A stretch of 12,623 bases of DNA from Chloroflexota bacterium. Its GTDB lineage: Bacteria > Chloroflexota > Anaerolineae > J102. The position numbers and the translations under genes were made by a program. Positions 1 through 6,663 of the stretch are shown piece after piece. The DNA lies in contig PIVW01000135.1 of assembly GCA_003353825.1 (NCBI GenBank), positions 1 through 12,623 on the forward strand. Direction: 5' to 3'. The number at the start of each line of letters is the position of its first letter. Within the stretch, counting starts at the first letter, position 1. A model generated the notes under the pieces. The model did no database searches. It was not told where the DNA came from and was given only the letters and a program-made list of their open reading frames with translations.

Positions 1-1673
1 AAAACCGTGGGCAGGCTGAGGAGAGGGATATGGACATCGAATAACTGCTCGGCAATCGTGCCTGGCCCTCGGATCTCGTCCACGCCATCCACCGTGCCGA
101 AAAGCGCCTGCAAAGGTTCGGGAACGATCAGCAGTAAACGGCCCACTTTCGCTTTGGCCAGGGTCAGGAGGCGAGCAAATTGCATGGCATCGCCCGCACC
201 CTGCTCGGTGTGCACCATCAAGGTCTTGCCAGGCATGGGGCTGCCGTCCCAGCGGGGATGCGGGGCCATGAAGGGTGTGAATTTTTGTGTTTGCCAGCGC
301 CATTCGAATTCGCGGAAACCACGCGGCAGATCACCCAGCTTGAGCAGGGCCATGCCCAGGTTCATGTGAGCGTCGGCCAGATCGGGATTCAGGTTGATGG
401 CTTTTTCATATTGCTCGACCGCATCATGAAGTCGATTCTGAGCGGTGGTAGCATTGCCCAGATTATTGTAGACTTCTGCCCGATCGGGCGCCAGTGTGCG
501 CGCTCTCTCGAAATGAACGATGGCCTCGTCCACCCTATCCTCATCTAACAGAGCCGCCCCGAGGTTGACTTCCTCCACGAAACCACCCTCGGGGCTCTCC
601 TGCTCCGATACCGGCTCTTGTAACGGAGCAGGCACATCCTTCATCGCTTCATCCGGCAGAACATAGGAGCTGTTGATGATCTCATCGCTGAACTCCAGCA
701 TCTCCGGGAAGCGAGCAGGTACGATCTGCACGGCGAAGATCTCCTGCACGCCCGACTCGAAGCGGAGGAAGGCGACTGTCTCGCCATTTTGCACGTTTAT
801 CACCCACACCCCACAGGTGCGCTCTTCCAACCGCTCCACCAGGGGGATATCGCTGAATACGGCCGATTCTCGCACCTGCGAAAGACCGATGAATGCCAAT
901 GGTCCGATAAAATCAACGCCGCGAGTAAAGCCGGGCACGGCGCCGACCGTATGCCAGGTGCGGTTGGGCAGATCAACCCAGGCGATACTGCCCTGCCCCG
1001 ATTCCAACAACCACAACCGCCCCGCCCACAACCTGGGCGAGTGCGGCATCGACAGCCCGCTCAACAACACCTCATTTCGATCCACGTCCATGAGGATACC
1101 GCCATCTCGCTTGTTATCCCGCCAGCCGCCAACGGTATCGGTTACGCCCAATGCCGTCACATACTTGGGTCGCCCATCCACCATGGCCATGCCATTGAGA
1201 TGGCAGCGATCTTCGGGCGCGAGTTCGCTAACGAAATGAGGCCGCCAGCGCGGCGCGAAACTATGGTCAGGATCGAGGGTGCACAGACAGCAAAAGCGGG
1301 TGTTGACGATCCACAGATCATCCGCCCCCCAGGCCAATTCGTGGATGTCGATATCGCCGGTGACGTGCACCCGCCGCGGGATGTAAGCAGCATCGTGCCT
1401 GCCTCTGGGCTCCAATTTGGGAGCCACCGCCGGCATGTTGCGATAATACCAGACTGTGTTCTGACCCCCAACCGTGAGACGTTGTCCATCCACTGCTATG
1501 CCCATAGGCTTATGGAAGTTCCGAAAATGGGTATTGATGCCCCCATCCTCGTTGCGCACCAGGATGACTTTGCCGGCCTGATACGTGGACACGGCCAGGC
1601 TGATACCAAAATGGTCGAGGATGGCGGGTAGGTTGTCGGTGTAGACGGAACGCAGGGGTTCGGGGGTGGTCAT
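1..1673 (-). CDS. TIGR03032 (DUF4915) protein with TPRs and a glycosyltransferase-like C-terminus, 3' partial
   Basis: The reading frame is open from the ATG at 1673 to the left edge, about 557 codons with no stop, so the C-terminus lies outside the window. Residues ~8-325 match the TIGR03032 family, recognised by HELAW (~110), LAPEDRCHLNGMAM (~150), TALGVTD with GGWRDNK, SMPHSPRLW (~208) and FLRFESGVQEIF. The biochemical role of that family is unknown. Residues ~365-460 hold tetratricopeptide repeats (YNNLGNA, EQYEKAINLNPDLADAHMNL). From ~470 the chain reads PRWDGSPMPGKTLMVHTEQGAGDAMQF, split here as PRWDG, GKTLMVHTEQGAGD and MQFARLL, which is the start of the GT9/GT41-like domain often found after TPRs. 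No signal peptide is seen, so a cytoplasmic site is likely. There is no strong ribosome site; a TATACT lies at 1709-1714 without a convincing -35. A role in glycan or glycoprotein assembly is inference. Confidence 0.85.
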   Translation of the reverse strand, partial: MTTPEPLRSVYTDNLPAILDHFGISLAVSTYQAGKVILVRNEDGGINTHFRNFHKPMGIAVDGQRLTVGGQNTVWYYRNMPAVAPKLEPRGRHDAAYIPRRVHVTGDIDIHELAWGADDLWIVNTRFCCLCTLDPDHSFAPRWRPHFVSELAPEDRCHLNGMAMVDGRPKYVTALGVTDTVGGWRDNKRDGGILMDVDRNEVLLSGLSMPHSPRLWAGRLWLLESGQGSIAWVDLPNRTWHTVGAVPGFTRGVDFIGPLAFIGLSQVRESAVFSDIPLVERLEERTCGVWVINVQNGETVAFLRFESGVQEIFAVQIVPARFPEMLEFSDEIINSSYVLPDEAMKDVPAPLQEPVSEQESPEGGFVEEVNLGAALLDEDRVDEAIVHFERARTLAPDRAEVYNNLGNATTAQNRLHDAVEQYEKAINLNPDLADAHMNLGMALLKLGDLPRGFREFEWRWQTQKFTPFMAPHPRWDGSPMPGKTLMVHTEQGAGDAMQFARLLTLAKAKVGRLLLIVPEPLQALFGTVDGVDEIRGPGTIAEQLFDVHIPLLSLPTV

Positions 1674-1812
1674 TGGATAGAGTATCGTGAATGATATCGA
1701 CTCAGCCTAGTATACACTATCATTGCGTTCTTCACAGGCCTCAACCCCACCATCCGGCGTGGGCGCCAGGAGATGGAGCCAGAACTGGTTGTCACCCCAT
1801 TCTCGTTGTTTG
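1674..1812. other. Intergenic gap between cyclase-like gene and TIGR03032 gene
   Basis: This 139-bp gap separates two co-directional minus-strand genes. It holds a minus-strand TATACT (1709-1714) that could be a -10 for the downstream gene, but the hexamers 16-18 bp upstream do not resemble TTGACA. No strong hairpin with a T-run follows the cyclase stop. The gap is large enough for the downstream gene to have its own promoter. Confidence 0.3.
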
Positions 1813-2442
1813 CTATGATATCAAAATCGCCCTGGCCGGAGCGCCATCACAACCAACGATTTTCAAGGGCAAACAGATGAATTGATAGAGTCCCGGTGCA
1901 ACATCAGTGAGGTCGAGACCTTCGACCGGTATCACGCCAGCCTCCATGAGAATATCATGGGTGGCTTTTATATCGGAAAATGGTGCTACCGACAGGTAAT
2001 CGACTCCGACCAGCCGTATGCCCCGTTGCACCAACCACTGGGCTGCGTCTGCCTCGACGCCAACGAAATCTGCACTGAATTCGGGTCGATGTAGCAATTG
2101 GCGAACCGTATTTTGGGTACGAAAGAGAATACGCAGCGTGCCCGGCGGAATCGCCAAGGTCTCCAATATGGCGGCCGAGAGTTGTGCGACATCGCTGACA
2201 TCAACCACGAGCGCTGGCCCAACCAAGACATTGAGATCCAACGTCTCCATAGTGTTGCCGCCGGCAACAAAATGGGCAGGTGCATCGACATGTGTGCCGG
2301 TATGAGCGCTGATGTTGATGCGCGTTAGAGTATAGTCATCCCCAAGGGCAATGTCTGCTTCTTTTACCAGACTGACAGGCGGATCGCCTTGCCACACGAC
2401 GCTGGCCATAGACATCGGGATCGTTAAATCATGAATAGTCAT
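1813..2442 (-). CDS. Cyclase-family metal-dependent hydrolase (kynurenine formamidase-like)
   Basis: The 209-residue product belongs to the cyclase/KynB family (Pfam Cyclase). It carries the signature HTGTHVDAPAHF at residues 47-58, which supplies H47, H51 and D53 as expected metal ligands and H57 as the likely catalytic histidine. WQGDPPV near residue 17 and EGLDL near residue 174 followed by a PLKI...DGAPARA C-terminus are also typical. Length is normal for the family (~205-220). Characterised members hydrolyse N-formylkynurenine or cyclic amides and imides, but no other kynurenine gene is visible, so the substrate is open. A weak GGTGA precedes the ATG. It lies 56 bp downstream of the SDR gene on the same strand and probably shares its transcript. 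A cytosolic enzyme is expected, as no signal peptide is seen. Confidence 0.85.
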   Translation of the reverse strand: MTIHDLTIPMSMASVVWQGDPPVSLVKEADIALGDDYTLTRINISAHTGTHVDAPAHFVAGGNTMETLDLNVLVGPALVVDVSDVAQLSAAILETLAIPPGTLRILFRTQNTVRQLLHRPEFSADFVGVEADAAQWLVQRGIRLVGVDYLSVAPFSDIKATHDILMEAGVIPVEGLDLTDVAPGLYQFICLPLKIVGCDGAPARAILIS

Positions 2443-2487
2443 TGTTTCACCATAGTCCTGAATGAGATTGACGGCCTGGTTTGTCTA

Positions 2488-2509
2488 GCCGGAGTTTCCT
2501 AACTCCGGC
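2488..2509 (-). other. Perfect hairpin spanning the SDR stop codon
   Basis: GCCGGAGTT and AACTCCGGC form a perfect 9-bp GC-rich stem with a 4-base loop. On the minus strand the loop is AGGA and the TAG stop of the SDR gene straddles the stem/loop edge. No T-run follows on either strand, so it is not a classic intrinsic terminator. It could act as an mRNA stabiliser or attenuate expression of the cyclase gene 46 bp further on. Confidence 0.5.
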
Positions 2510-3215
2510 CATAGACTGGAATGGTCGCCCCTTGAATATCGCGCGCCTGATCTGACGCCAAGAAGAGGATGACCTCGGCTATCGAATCTGGTTTTACCCA
2601 GCGACTGTAATCAGCGCCAGGCATGGCAGCCCGGTTTGGCGGGCTATCTATGGTGCCTGGGAGCACGCAATTGACATTGATACCGTCGTTTCGAAGTTCT
2701 GCCGCCATGCTCTCTGTCAATCTTACGACCGCACTTTTCGAAGCAGTATACGCTGCGGCATTGGCACTTCCTTGTAGTGCAGCCCGTGCTGCAACGTGAA
2801 TTATCTTGCCAGAGCCTTGTGCCAGCATGTAGGGAATCACTTTCTGGCTGAGCACAAAGGCCGAGCGAGCGTTGAGGCCGAGCATAAAATCCCAGGTCGA
2901 GACAGGGGTTTCGTGTACAGGTGTGCCCGCCCGATAGCCGCCGACGGTGTTGGCCTGTATGTCGATACGGCCAAAGTATTCGAATACTTGCTGCAAACGT
3001 ATGGCCACCGAATCGGGGTCTGTTACGTCTACCGTGTCGCAAAAATAGTGCTCATCTGATCGGGCAAGGTCTGGGAACAACTTGGGCAATCGGTCGGCTG
3101 CGCGATCGGCCAGCGCCAGGTGAGCGCCGGTTGCGGCAAATGCATTGGCTACAGCCCCTCCCAAGGCGCCGGAAGCGCCTGTGACGAGTACGACCTTATC
3201 ACTGAAATCAAACAT
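2499..3215 (-). CDS. Short-chain dehydrogenase/reductase, serine-less active site
   Basis: The 238-residue product is a classical-length SDR with a Rossmann fold. TGASGALG (12-19) is the dinucleotide-binding glycine motif, NTVGG (89-93) stands in for NNAG, N115 is the structural asparagine, and Y156/K160 form YTASK. The position 13 before the tyrosine, normally the catalytic serine, is alanine (A143 in HVAARAALQG). The same loss occurs in dihydropteridine reductase-type SDRs and, as I recall, in a set of bacterial SDRs that also end in a PVYGRS-like tail. An AGGAGC ribosome site 6 bp before the ATG fixes the start. It sits 80 bp after glk and 56 bp before the cyclase-like gene, which suggests an operon. 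Substrate and cofactor cannot be read from sequence. Confidence 0.9.
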   Translation of the reverse strand: MFDFSDKVVLVTGASGALGGAVANAFAATGAHLALADRAADRLPKLFPDLARSDEHYFCDTVDVTDPDSVAIRLQQVFEYFGRIDIQANTVGGYRAGTPVHETPVSTWDFMLGLNARSAFVLSQKVIPYMLAQGSGKIIHVAARAALQGSANAAAYTASKSAVVRLTESMAAELRNDGINVNCVLPGTIDSPPNRAAMPGADYSRWVKPDSIAEVILFLASDQARDIQGATIPVYGRS

Positions 3216-3295
3216 ACTAAGCTCCTGACTATTGTTTTCAGTATGACACTGGTTTGGGTTTTCGATGAATTCTCTATCAAGACCGATGGCGTTTA

Positions 3296-4285
3296 CTAGG
3301 AGGGTAGTTGCTCCAGGCCATAGAAGGCGGCCCCCATGAGAGCGGTTTTAGAATTAACGATCACATGAACGGGTATGCGTACAAGCAAGGCGGTAAATCG
3401 CCCTTTACGTAAAAAACTCTGCAGAAAGTGTTGCTGTTGCAGGGCAGGTAAAATACGGGGCGGTATCCCCCCTCCGATGTATACACCCCCTGTCGACATT
3501 ACCTTGAGCGCCAAATTTCCTGCCTCCGCCCCCAGAATGGAGACAAAAAGCTCCAGAGTTGCCGCGCATAGTTCGCTGGGCCGTTCATCCAAAGCCGCTG
3601 ACACAATGACGGGTGTAGGATCTTCTGCCGCAACCAGTTGTTCTGCGAGCCAACGGGGCTCTTCGGCATAGCCGCTGTCCTTGAGATAGGCGTAGATGTT
3701 GGGAATGCCCGTGCCCGAGCAAACGCGTTCGTAGCTGACATGGTCCATCTGACGCTGTAAAAAGCGCAGAAGTTCCAATTCGACCGCATTTCTGGGCGCG
3801 AAGTCCACATGTCCACCTTCCGAGGCATAGGCGCGATAACGTGTGCCATCCCAGTTCAGGTAAGCTTCACCCAAACCGGTGCCAGGGGCGATAACGGCCA
3901 TGGTGCCGTCGGGTATGCTTTCACCCTGATTGAGTGTCAATACATCATCTACGTCGAGAATGGACACGGCGCTGGCGATGGCTTGCAGGTCATTCATGAG
4001 ATAAACCGAAGATGTGCCCAATAGATCCTGGAGATTATGGGTGCTGATCACCCAGGGTAGGTTCGTGATCTCCGCCCACCCTTCGACGACCGGTCCAGCT
4101 ACTCCAAAACAGGCTCTATCGATAGTGTGCTCTTGTGTGGCGAGAAAATCTTGCACAACCCGCGCCAAACTGGGATATTCATTACTTGGGTATCGCTTCT
4201 CGACAAGAGGTTGTCTGGGGCCGGATTCATTCGAATACACAGCCAACACGGTTTTGGTTCCACCTATGTCGCCGGCTAATAACAT
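3296..4285 (-). CDS. glk: Glucokinase (Glk family)
   Basis: This predicted enzyme phosphorylates glucose with ATP to glucose-6-phosphate in the cytoplasm. The 329-residue length and motif order match the Glk family rather than ROK kinases. The visible motifs are the phosphate-binding GDIGGT (5-10), ND with the catalytic base D99, GTGLG (135-139), E156/H159 in SEGGHVDF, and E186 in ERVCSGTG, with positions nearly identical to E. coli Glk. There is no ROK CxCGxxGC zinc motif. A strong AGGAGT lies 7-8 bp before the ATG. A good promoter lies immediately upstream, and glk is the first gene of the leftward group glk-SDR-cyclase. It is divergent from mscL. Glucose released by the GH13 enzyme in this window would be a natural substrate, but the two genes are not adjacent, so that link is inference. 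Confidence 0.93.
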   Translation of the reverse strand: MLLAGDIGGTKTVLAVYSNESGPRQPLVEKRYPSNEYPSLARVVQDFLATQEHTIDRACFGVAGPVVEGWAEITNLPWVISTHNLQDLLGTSSVYLMNDLQAIASAVSILDVDDVLTLNQGESIPDGTMAVIAPGTGLGEAYLNWDGTRYRAYASEGGHVDFAPRNAVELELLRFLQRQMDHVSYERVCSGTGIPNIYAYLKDSGYAEEPRWLAEQLVAAEDPTPVIVSAALDERPSELCAATLELFVSILGAEAGNLALKVMSTGGVYIGGGIPPRILPALQQQHFLQSFLRKGRFTALLVRIPVHVIVNSKTALMGAAFYGLEQLPS

Positions 4286-4322
4286 GTCGCACTCCTTGAT
4301 TGCTTCATCGATAGCAGCCAGC

Positions 4323-4351
4323 AGTATAGCGAATGTTAGGCGAAGTGTCTA
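4323..4351 (-). promoter_or_regulatory. Sigma70-type promoter of glk
   Basis: On the minus strand TAGACA (4351-4346, 5 of 6 matches to TTGACA) and TATACT (4328-4323, 5 of 6 to TATAAT) are separated by exactly 17 bp. Transcription would start near 4316 and give a leader of ~30 nt carrying the AGGAGT ribosome site. Visual call only. Confidence 0.55.
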
Positions 4352-4361
4352 AGTTAGGCGA
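4335..4361. repeat. Paired direct repeat TCGCCTAAC around the glk -35 box
   Basis: GTTAGGCGA occurs at 4335-4343 and 4353-4361 (TCGCCTAAC on the minus strand). The two copies are 18 bp apart and flank the -35 hexamer of the proposed glk promoter: one copy fills the spacer, the other lies just upstream. The placement fits a binding site for a regulator recognising direct repeats, though 9-bp repeats can occur by chance. Confidence 0.4.
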
Positions 4362-4366
4362 GGAAT

Positions 4367-4396
4367 TTGGATTTACCGACAACAACGATATATAAA
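4367..4396 (+). promoter_or_regulatory. Weak candidate promoter for mscL
   Basis: TTGGAT (4367-4372) is followed after 16 bp by TATATA (4389-4394), or after 18 bp by TATAAA (4391-4396). The -35 match is poor (3 of 6) but the -10 is AT-rich and well placed, giving a leader of ~55 nt. It is divergent from the glk promoter. Confidence 0.25.
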
Positions 4397-4456
4397 TATG
4401 ATTACCACTTCATTGCAAGCACCATCCATCGCTCACTGTTCGTCGGGGTAAAGAAA

Positions 4457-4834
4457 ATGCTAAATGAATTTCGTGAATTTTTACAGCGAGGGAACGTCAT
4501 AGACCTGGCTGTTGCCGTTATCATTGGTGGAGCTTTTGGCGCCATCGTTAAGTCGTTGGTCAATGATGTCGTCATGCCGATCATAGGAATATTGCTGGGC
4601 GGCCTGGACTTTACCAGCTTTGCCATCGTGATCGGCGATGCCGAGATACTCTATGGCAACTTTATCCAGGCGATAGTCAACTTCGTCATTATTGCGCTGG
4701 TCATCTTCTTGGTAGTACGTAGCTATAATAACCTGAAGAAACAAGAGGAAGAGGCTCCGGCGGCCCCGCCAAAGCCTTCGCCTGAGGAAACGTTGCTGGC
4801 TGAGATCAGGGATTTGCTAAAAGCACAGCAATAA
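4457..4834 (+). CDS. mscL: Large-conductance mechanosensitive channel MscL
   Basis: The 125-residue product is a pentameric inner-membrane channel subunit that opens under membrane tension to release solutes during osmotic downshock. The N-terminal amphipathic segment [18 protein letters not shown] leads into TM1 (residues ~16-40, with the glycine-rich constriction IIGGAFG), then a short periplasmic loop and TM2 (~66-90, rich in I, V and F). The C-terminus ends in the conserved helical bundle [13 protein letters not shown] after an Ala/Pro linker. I chose the ATG at 4457 because it gives the canonical MscL N-terminus; the frame is open further upstream but those residues have no MscL counterpart. 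A GGGG 8 bp before the ATG is a modest ribosome site. It is the only plus-strand gene here and runs tail to tail into the remnant at 4817-5027. Confidence 0.95.
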   Translation: MLNEFREFLQRGNVIDLAVAVIIGGAFGAIVKSLVNDVVMPIIGILLGGLDFTSFAIVIGDAEILYGNFIQAIVNFVIIALVIFLVVRSYNNLKKQEEEAPAAPPKPSPEETLLAEIRDLLKAQQ

Positions 4835-5027
4835 CGCGATTGCAACAACGGTAAGAAACCATTTAATAAGTGATTGGCATTGGCCCTTATGGCCGAGCTT
4901 GCCAACCAGATAGTGGTCACGCATAGTGCGTTCGTCGACGATCTCTTCCGGGCCATTGGCGGGACCCAGAAGGTCGGCGATGTCGGCGGTTAGGTGTTGG
5001 GTGACGAGTTGGGGGGGGGTTGGTCAC
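4817..5027 (-). pseudogene. 5' remnant of a lost gene, possibly a DrmA-like helicase
   Basis: Downstream of the SEC-C gene the minus strand encodes a protein-like stretch with HLTADIADLLGPANGPEEIV then DERTMRDHYLVGKLGHKGQ, and stops at TAG 4817-4819 inside the mscL 3' end. The original start is probably GTG at 5027, which overlaps the SEC-C stop as GTGA. However, the run of nine C (G on plus, 5011-5019) puts that start one base out of frame; eight C would join it cleanly. After ~50 codons the sequence no longer looks like the same protein (LIKWFLTVV), so the rest is deleted. The pattern 'LLGPA-GPEE-x-RYLVG-LAPKGQ' resembles, from memory, N-termini of DISARM DrmA-type helicases. That identity is tentative. 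Confidence 0.4.
5011..5019. repeat. Nine-G homopolymer tract
   Basis: Nine consecutive G on the plus strand (C on minus) lie just inside the start of the remnant gene and shift its frame by one base. It could be a sequencing miscount, a slippage mutation in a decaying gene, or a phase-variable tract. Confidence 0.6.
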
Positions 5028-5914
5028 GATGTCTTATCGCCTTTTCGATCCAGTTTCATGTGACAGTGCTTGTACTTCTTGCCGCTACCGCACCAGCAGG
5101 GATCGTTGCGCTTTGGTGTGGGTTGACTCGATGCTGGGCTATTTTGTGGTATTTTCCACAGTGAAGAAAGCTTCTTCTGAAACCGGTCTTGCGACGCCCG
5201 CAACCGAGCCAGCTCCTCTGCCGCCTCTTGGCGTTTAGCCGTTTTTCCCCATTCAGCATAGAGGTCTTCCAGCCGCTCCAATACATCTTTCCGGTGGTCC
5301 AGATCAGGGCGTTCCAGCGACCGGCGCATGATGGTCTCGGCGCGTTCATAGTCGCCGGGCGAATCTTTCAACAGCCAGTAGTGGTCCGCCCAGCCGATAT
5401 AGCCCCAGGCGTGATCCGGGAAACGCTGCACAACCTCGGCAAAGACAGCTTCGGACTCAGACTGTCGCCCCAATCGCCAGAGAGACTCTCCTTGCCCACG
5501 ATAGAACTCCACCTGGGTGTTGGCATCCTCGTCAGGAAAATGCCCTAGAAAAATCCGAGTGAAGGATAGACGCTTGGCTACATAGCTTTCGTCGTCTATG
5601 CCGGCGTTGTGCAACTCGAACACCAGATCCATGCACCAATCGCGAAATGAATACAGTCGTGCAGGATACACGGCCTTGAAATCCTCAGTCGAACGCATCT
5701 CAGGTGTGATGAATTGTTCAGCGATCTCCCAGGCGGCCAACCAGCGGTCGCACGCTGCGACCACCTGGCGTTCCTTGTCAAGATACCGGTAGGCTTCGTG
5801 CACCAGATCTTGTATCTGATCGGGGCGGGGACGCTCGGTGGATGACATTGTTTCAGTGCTAACCTGTTCCCAGCGTTTGTTTTCGGCCTGGGCAAAGGCG
5901 TCGATGGCATTCAT
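5024..5914 (-). CDS. TPR-like protein with C-terminal SEC-C zinc motif (second part of a split gene)
   Basis: From the ATG at 5914 this frame encodes 296 residues. The C-terminus holds a complete SEC-C motif, PCWCGSGKKYKHCH, with C273, C275, C284 and H285 as the expected zinc ligands. The middle (~150-250) is helical and TPR-like (GESLWRLGRQSESEAVFAEV, ERAETIMRRSLERP, LEDLYAEWG). SEC-C motifs occur at the C-terminus of SecA and in many uncharacterised proteins, where they mediate metal and protein or nucleic-acid contacts, so the function is unknown. The frame is convincingly coding for ~15 codons upstream of this ATG (YENQAGKEKAKAV) and then meets a TGA at 5960-5962. This suggests a frameshift joins it to the ORF at 5859-6149. 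No good ribosome site precedes 5914. Confidence 0.75.
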   Translation of the reverse strand: MNAIDAFAQAENKRWEQVSTETMSSTERPRPDQIQDLVHEAYRYLDKERQVVAACDRWLAAWEIAEQFITPEMRSTEDFKAVYPARLYSFRDWCMDLVFELHNAGIDDESYVAKRLSFTRIFLGHFPDEDANTQVEFYRGQGESLWRLGRQSESEAVFAEVVQRFPDHAWGYIGWADHYWLLKDSPGDYERAETIMRRSLERPDLDHRKDVLERLEDLYAEWGKTAKRQEAAEELARLRASQDRFQKKLSSLWKIPQNSPASSQPTPKRNDPCWCGSGKKYKHCHMKLDRKGDKTS

Positions 5915-6149
5915 GACCGCTTTGGCCTTCTCTTTTCCCGCCTGGTTCTCGTAACGCTTTCAGTAGAAGATCGTTGACTTCATGACTGTCACCGCCGTCC
6001 TCGATTTGCATCTCCAGGGCGTTGAGGATGCCTCGTAGCTTACGTTTGCGATTCCTGGGCAGGCCCAGTTGTTCGACTGCGGCGCTGATCGGTTTGAGGC
6101 GGGTGACGCGGACTTGGTCGTAGGGGCCGGGGATGTTGGTTGGGGTCAT
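5859..6149 (-). pseudogene. N-terminal part of the same SEC-C gene, separated by a probable frameshift
   Basis: This frame starts at ATG 6149 and reads plausibly to about 5950 (RLKPISAAVEQLGLPRNRKR, then NDLLLKALRE). After that it turns into low-quality sequence (HECHRRLCPGRKQTLGTG) and stops at 5859. The frame one base over becomes coding at just this point: NDLLLKALRE would join naturally to ENQAGKEKAKAVMNAIDAF and the SEC-C protein. The simplest reading is one gene of ~365-370 codons with a +1 shift near 5945-5960. There is no long homopolymer there to explain a miscall. Alternatives are a genuine 56-bp overlapping gene pair or programmed frameshifting. No ribosome site is evident before 6149. 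Confidence 0.5.
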
Positions 6150-6311
6150 ATGCGTTATATTTCAGTGATCCTGGTGGTTTGAAATGCATGCTACATCACG
6201 GTATACAGTTTTCCAATTTGAGATGATTCAATTCAGGTCTCACCGCAAGTTTTCCTCTTCGGACTGACTCTTTAAGTCCGGTAGGTATAATACTGAATAT
6301 GGGTACTTATA

Positions 6312-6323
6312 CTTTACATAATG
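6312..6323 (+). repeat. Direct repeat CTTTACATAATG, copy 1
   Basis: The same 12 bases recur at 6664-6675, 352 bp away, and the pair brackets most of the AT-rich gap. An 11-base version of this copy with its preceding A (ACTTTACATAA) also appears inverted near 8196-8207, upstream of the amylase gene. Confidence 0.5.
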
Positions 6324-6540
6324 TTATTCGAATTATAGATCAGCTATAAGAAGGGGAGGGGGCGATTCAGTCCTGTCGCTTTCCGCTCTTCTACAAACCA
6401 GAGTACTAGTACATGCTGGCACAAATGAATGAAAATCACAAGCCAAATGTACACACAGACTTGCGCCAGACAGTATTGGCTGGATTCTTCGTAGGATAAC
6501 TTATTGTATTATCTAGTCAAAATTACTTAGGCTTCGGCCC

Positions 6541-6653
6541 CAGTTATTGTGCGGTTCAGTCTCCGGTAACTGTTACATCCAACAGTTATGTCGAGTTATT
6601 TGTCAGAAACCATTACCTGTTTGACATAACATCACTAGTGTGTAGTTATGTCA
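6541..6653. repeat. Array of AGTTATGTCA-type repeats with two inverted pairs
   Basis: Same-orientation copies are AGTTATTGT (6542-6550), AGTTATGTC (6584-6592), AGTTATTTGTCAG (6594-6606) and AGTTATGTCAGAG (6644-6656). An inverted copy TGACATAAC lies at 6622-6630. Two symmetric elements result: TAACTGTT/AACAGTTA with a 6-base spacer (6567-6588), and TGACATAAC/GTTATGTCA with a 14-base spacer (6622-6653). The second is 35-66 bp downstream of the amylase stop. The arrangement could be a multi-site operator or the worn end of a transposon whose transposase binds repeated sites. No transposase gene is in the window. Confidence 0.5.
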
Positions 6654-6663
6654 GAGGCTGTCG

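Noticed and set aside
789..1631. Long plus-strand ORF of 280 codons
   Set aside because: It is antisense to the TIGR03032 frame, whose motifs (EDRCHLNG, SMPHSPR, FLRFESG) are unmistakable. The plus-strand product has no recognisable domain.
2488..2509. Intrinsic terminator after the SDR gene
   Set aside because: The stem is strong but no T-run follows on the minus strand, and the next gene is close by in the same direction.
3296..4285. ROK-family kinase or regulator
   Set aside because: The motif set and spacing match the Glk family (ND, SEGGHVDF, ERVCSGTG), and the ROK zinc motif is absent.
4723..4956. Minus-strand ORF overlapping the mscL 3' end
   Set aside because: It is in a different frame from the recognisable remnant (LLGPANGPEE frame) and antisense to mscL; its product looks random.
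6287..6292. Plus-strand TATAAT as a promoter
   Set aside because: No acceptable -35 lies 16-18 bp upstream, and no plus-strand gene follows.
6542..6653. Integron attC site or CRISPR array
   Set aside because: The core sequences do not fit the attC consensus (RYYYAAC...GTTRRRY), and the repeats are too short and too irregularly spaced for CRISPR.
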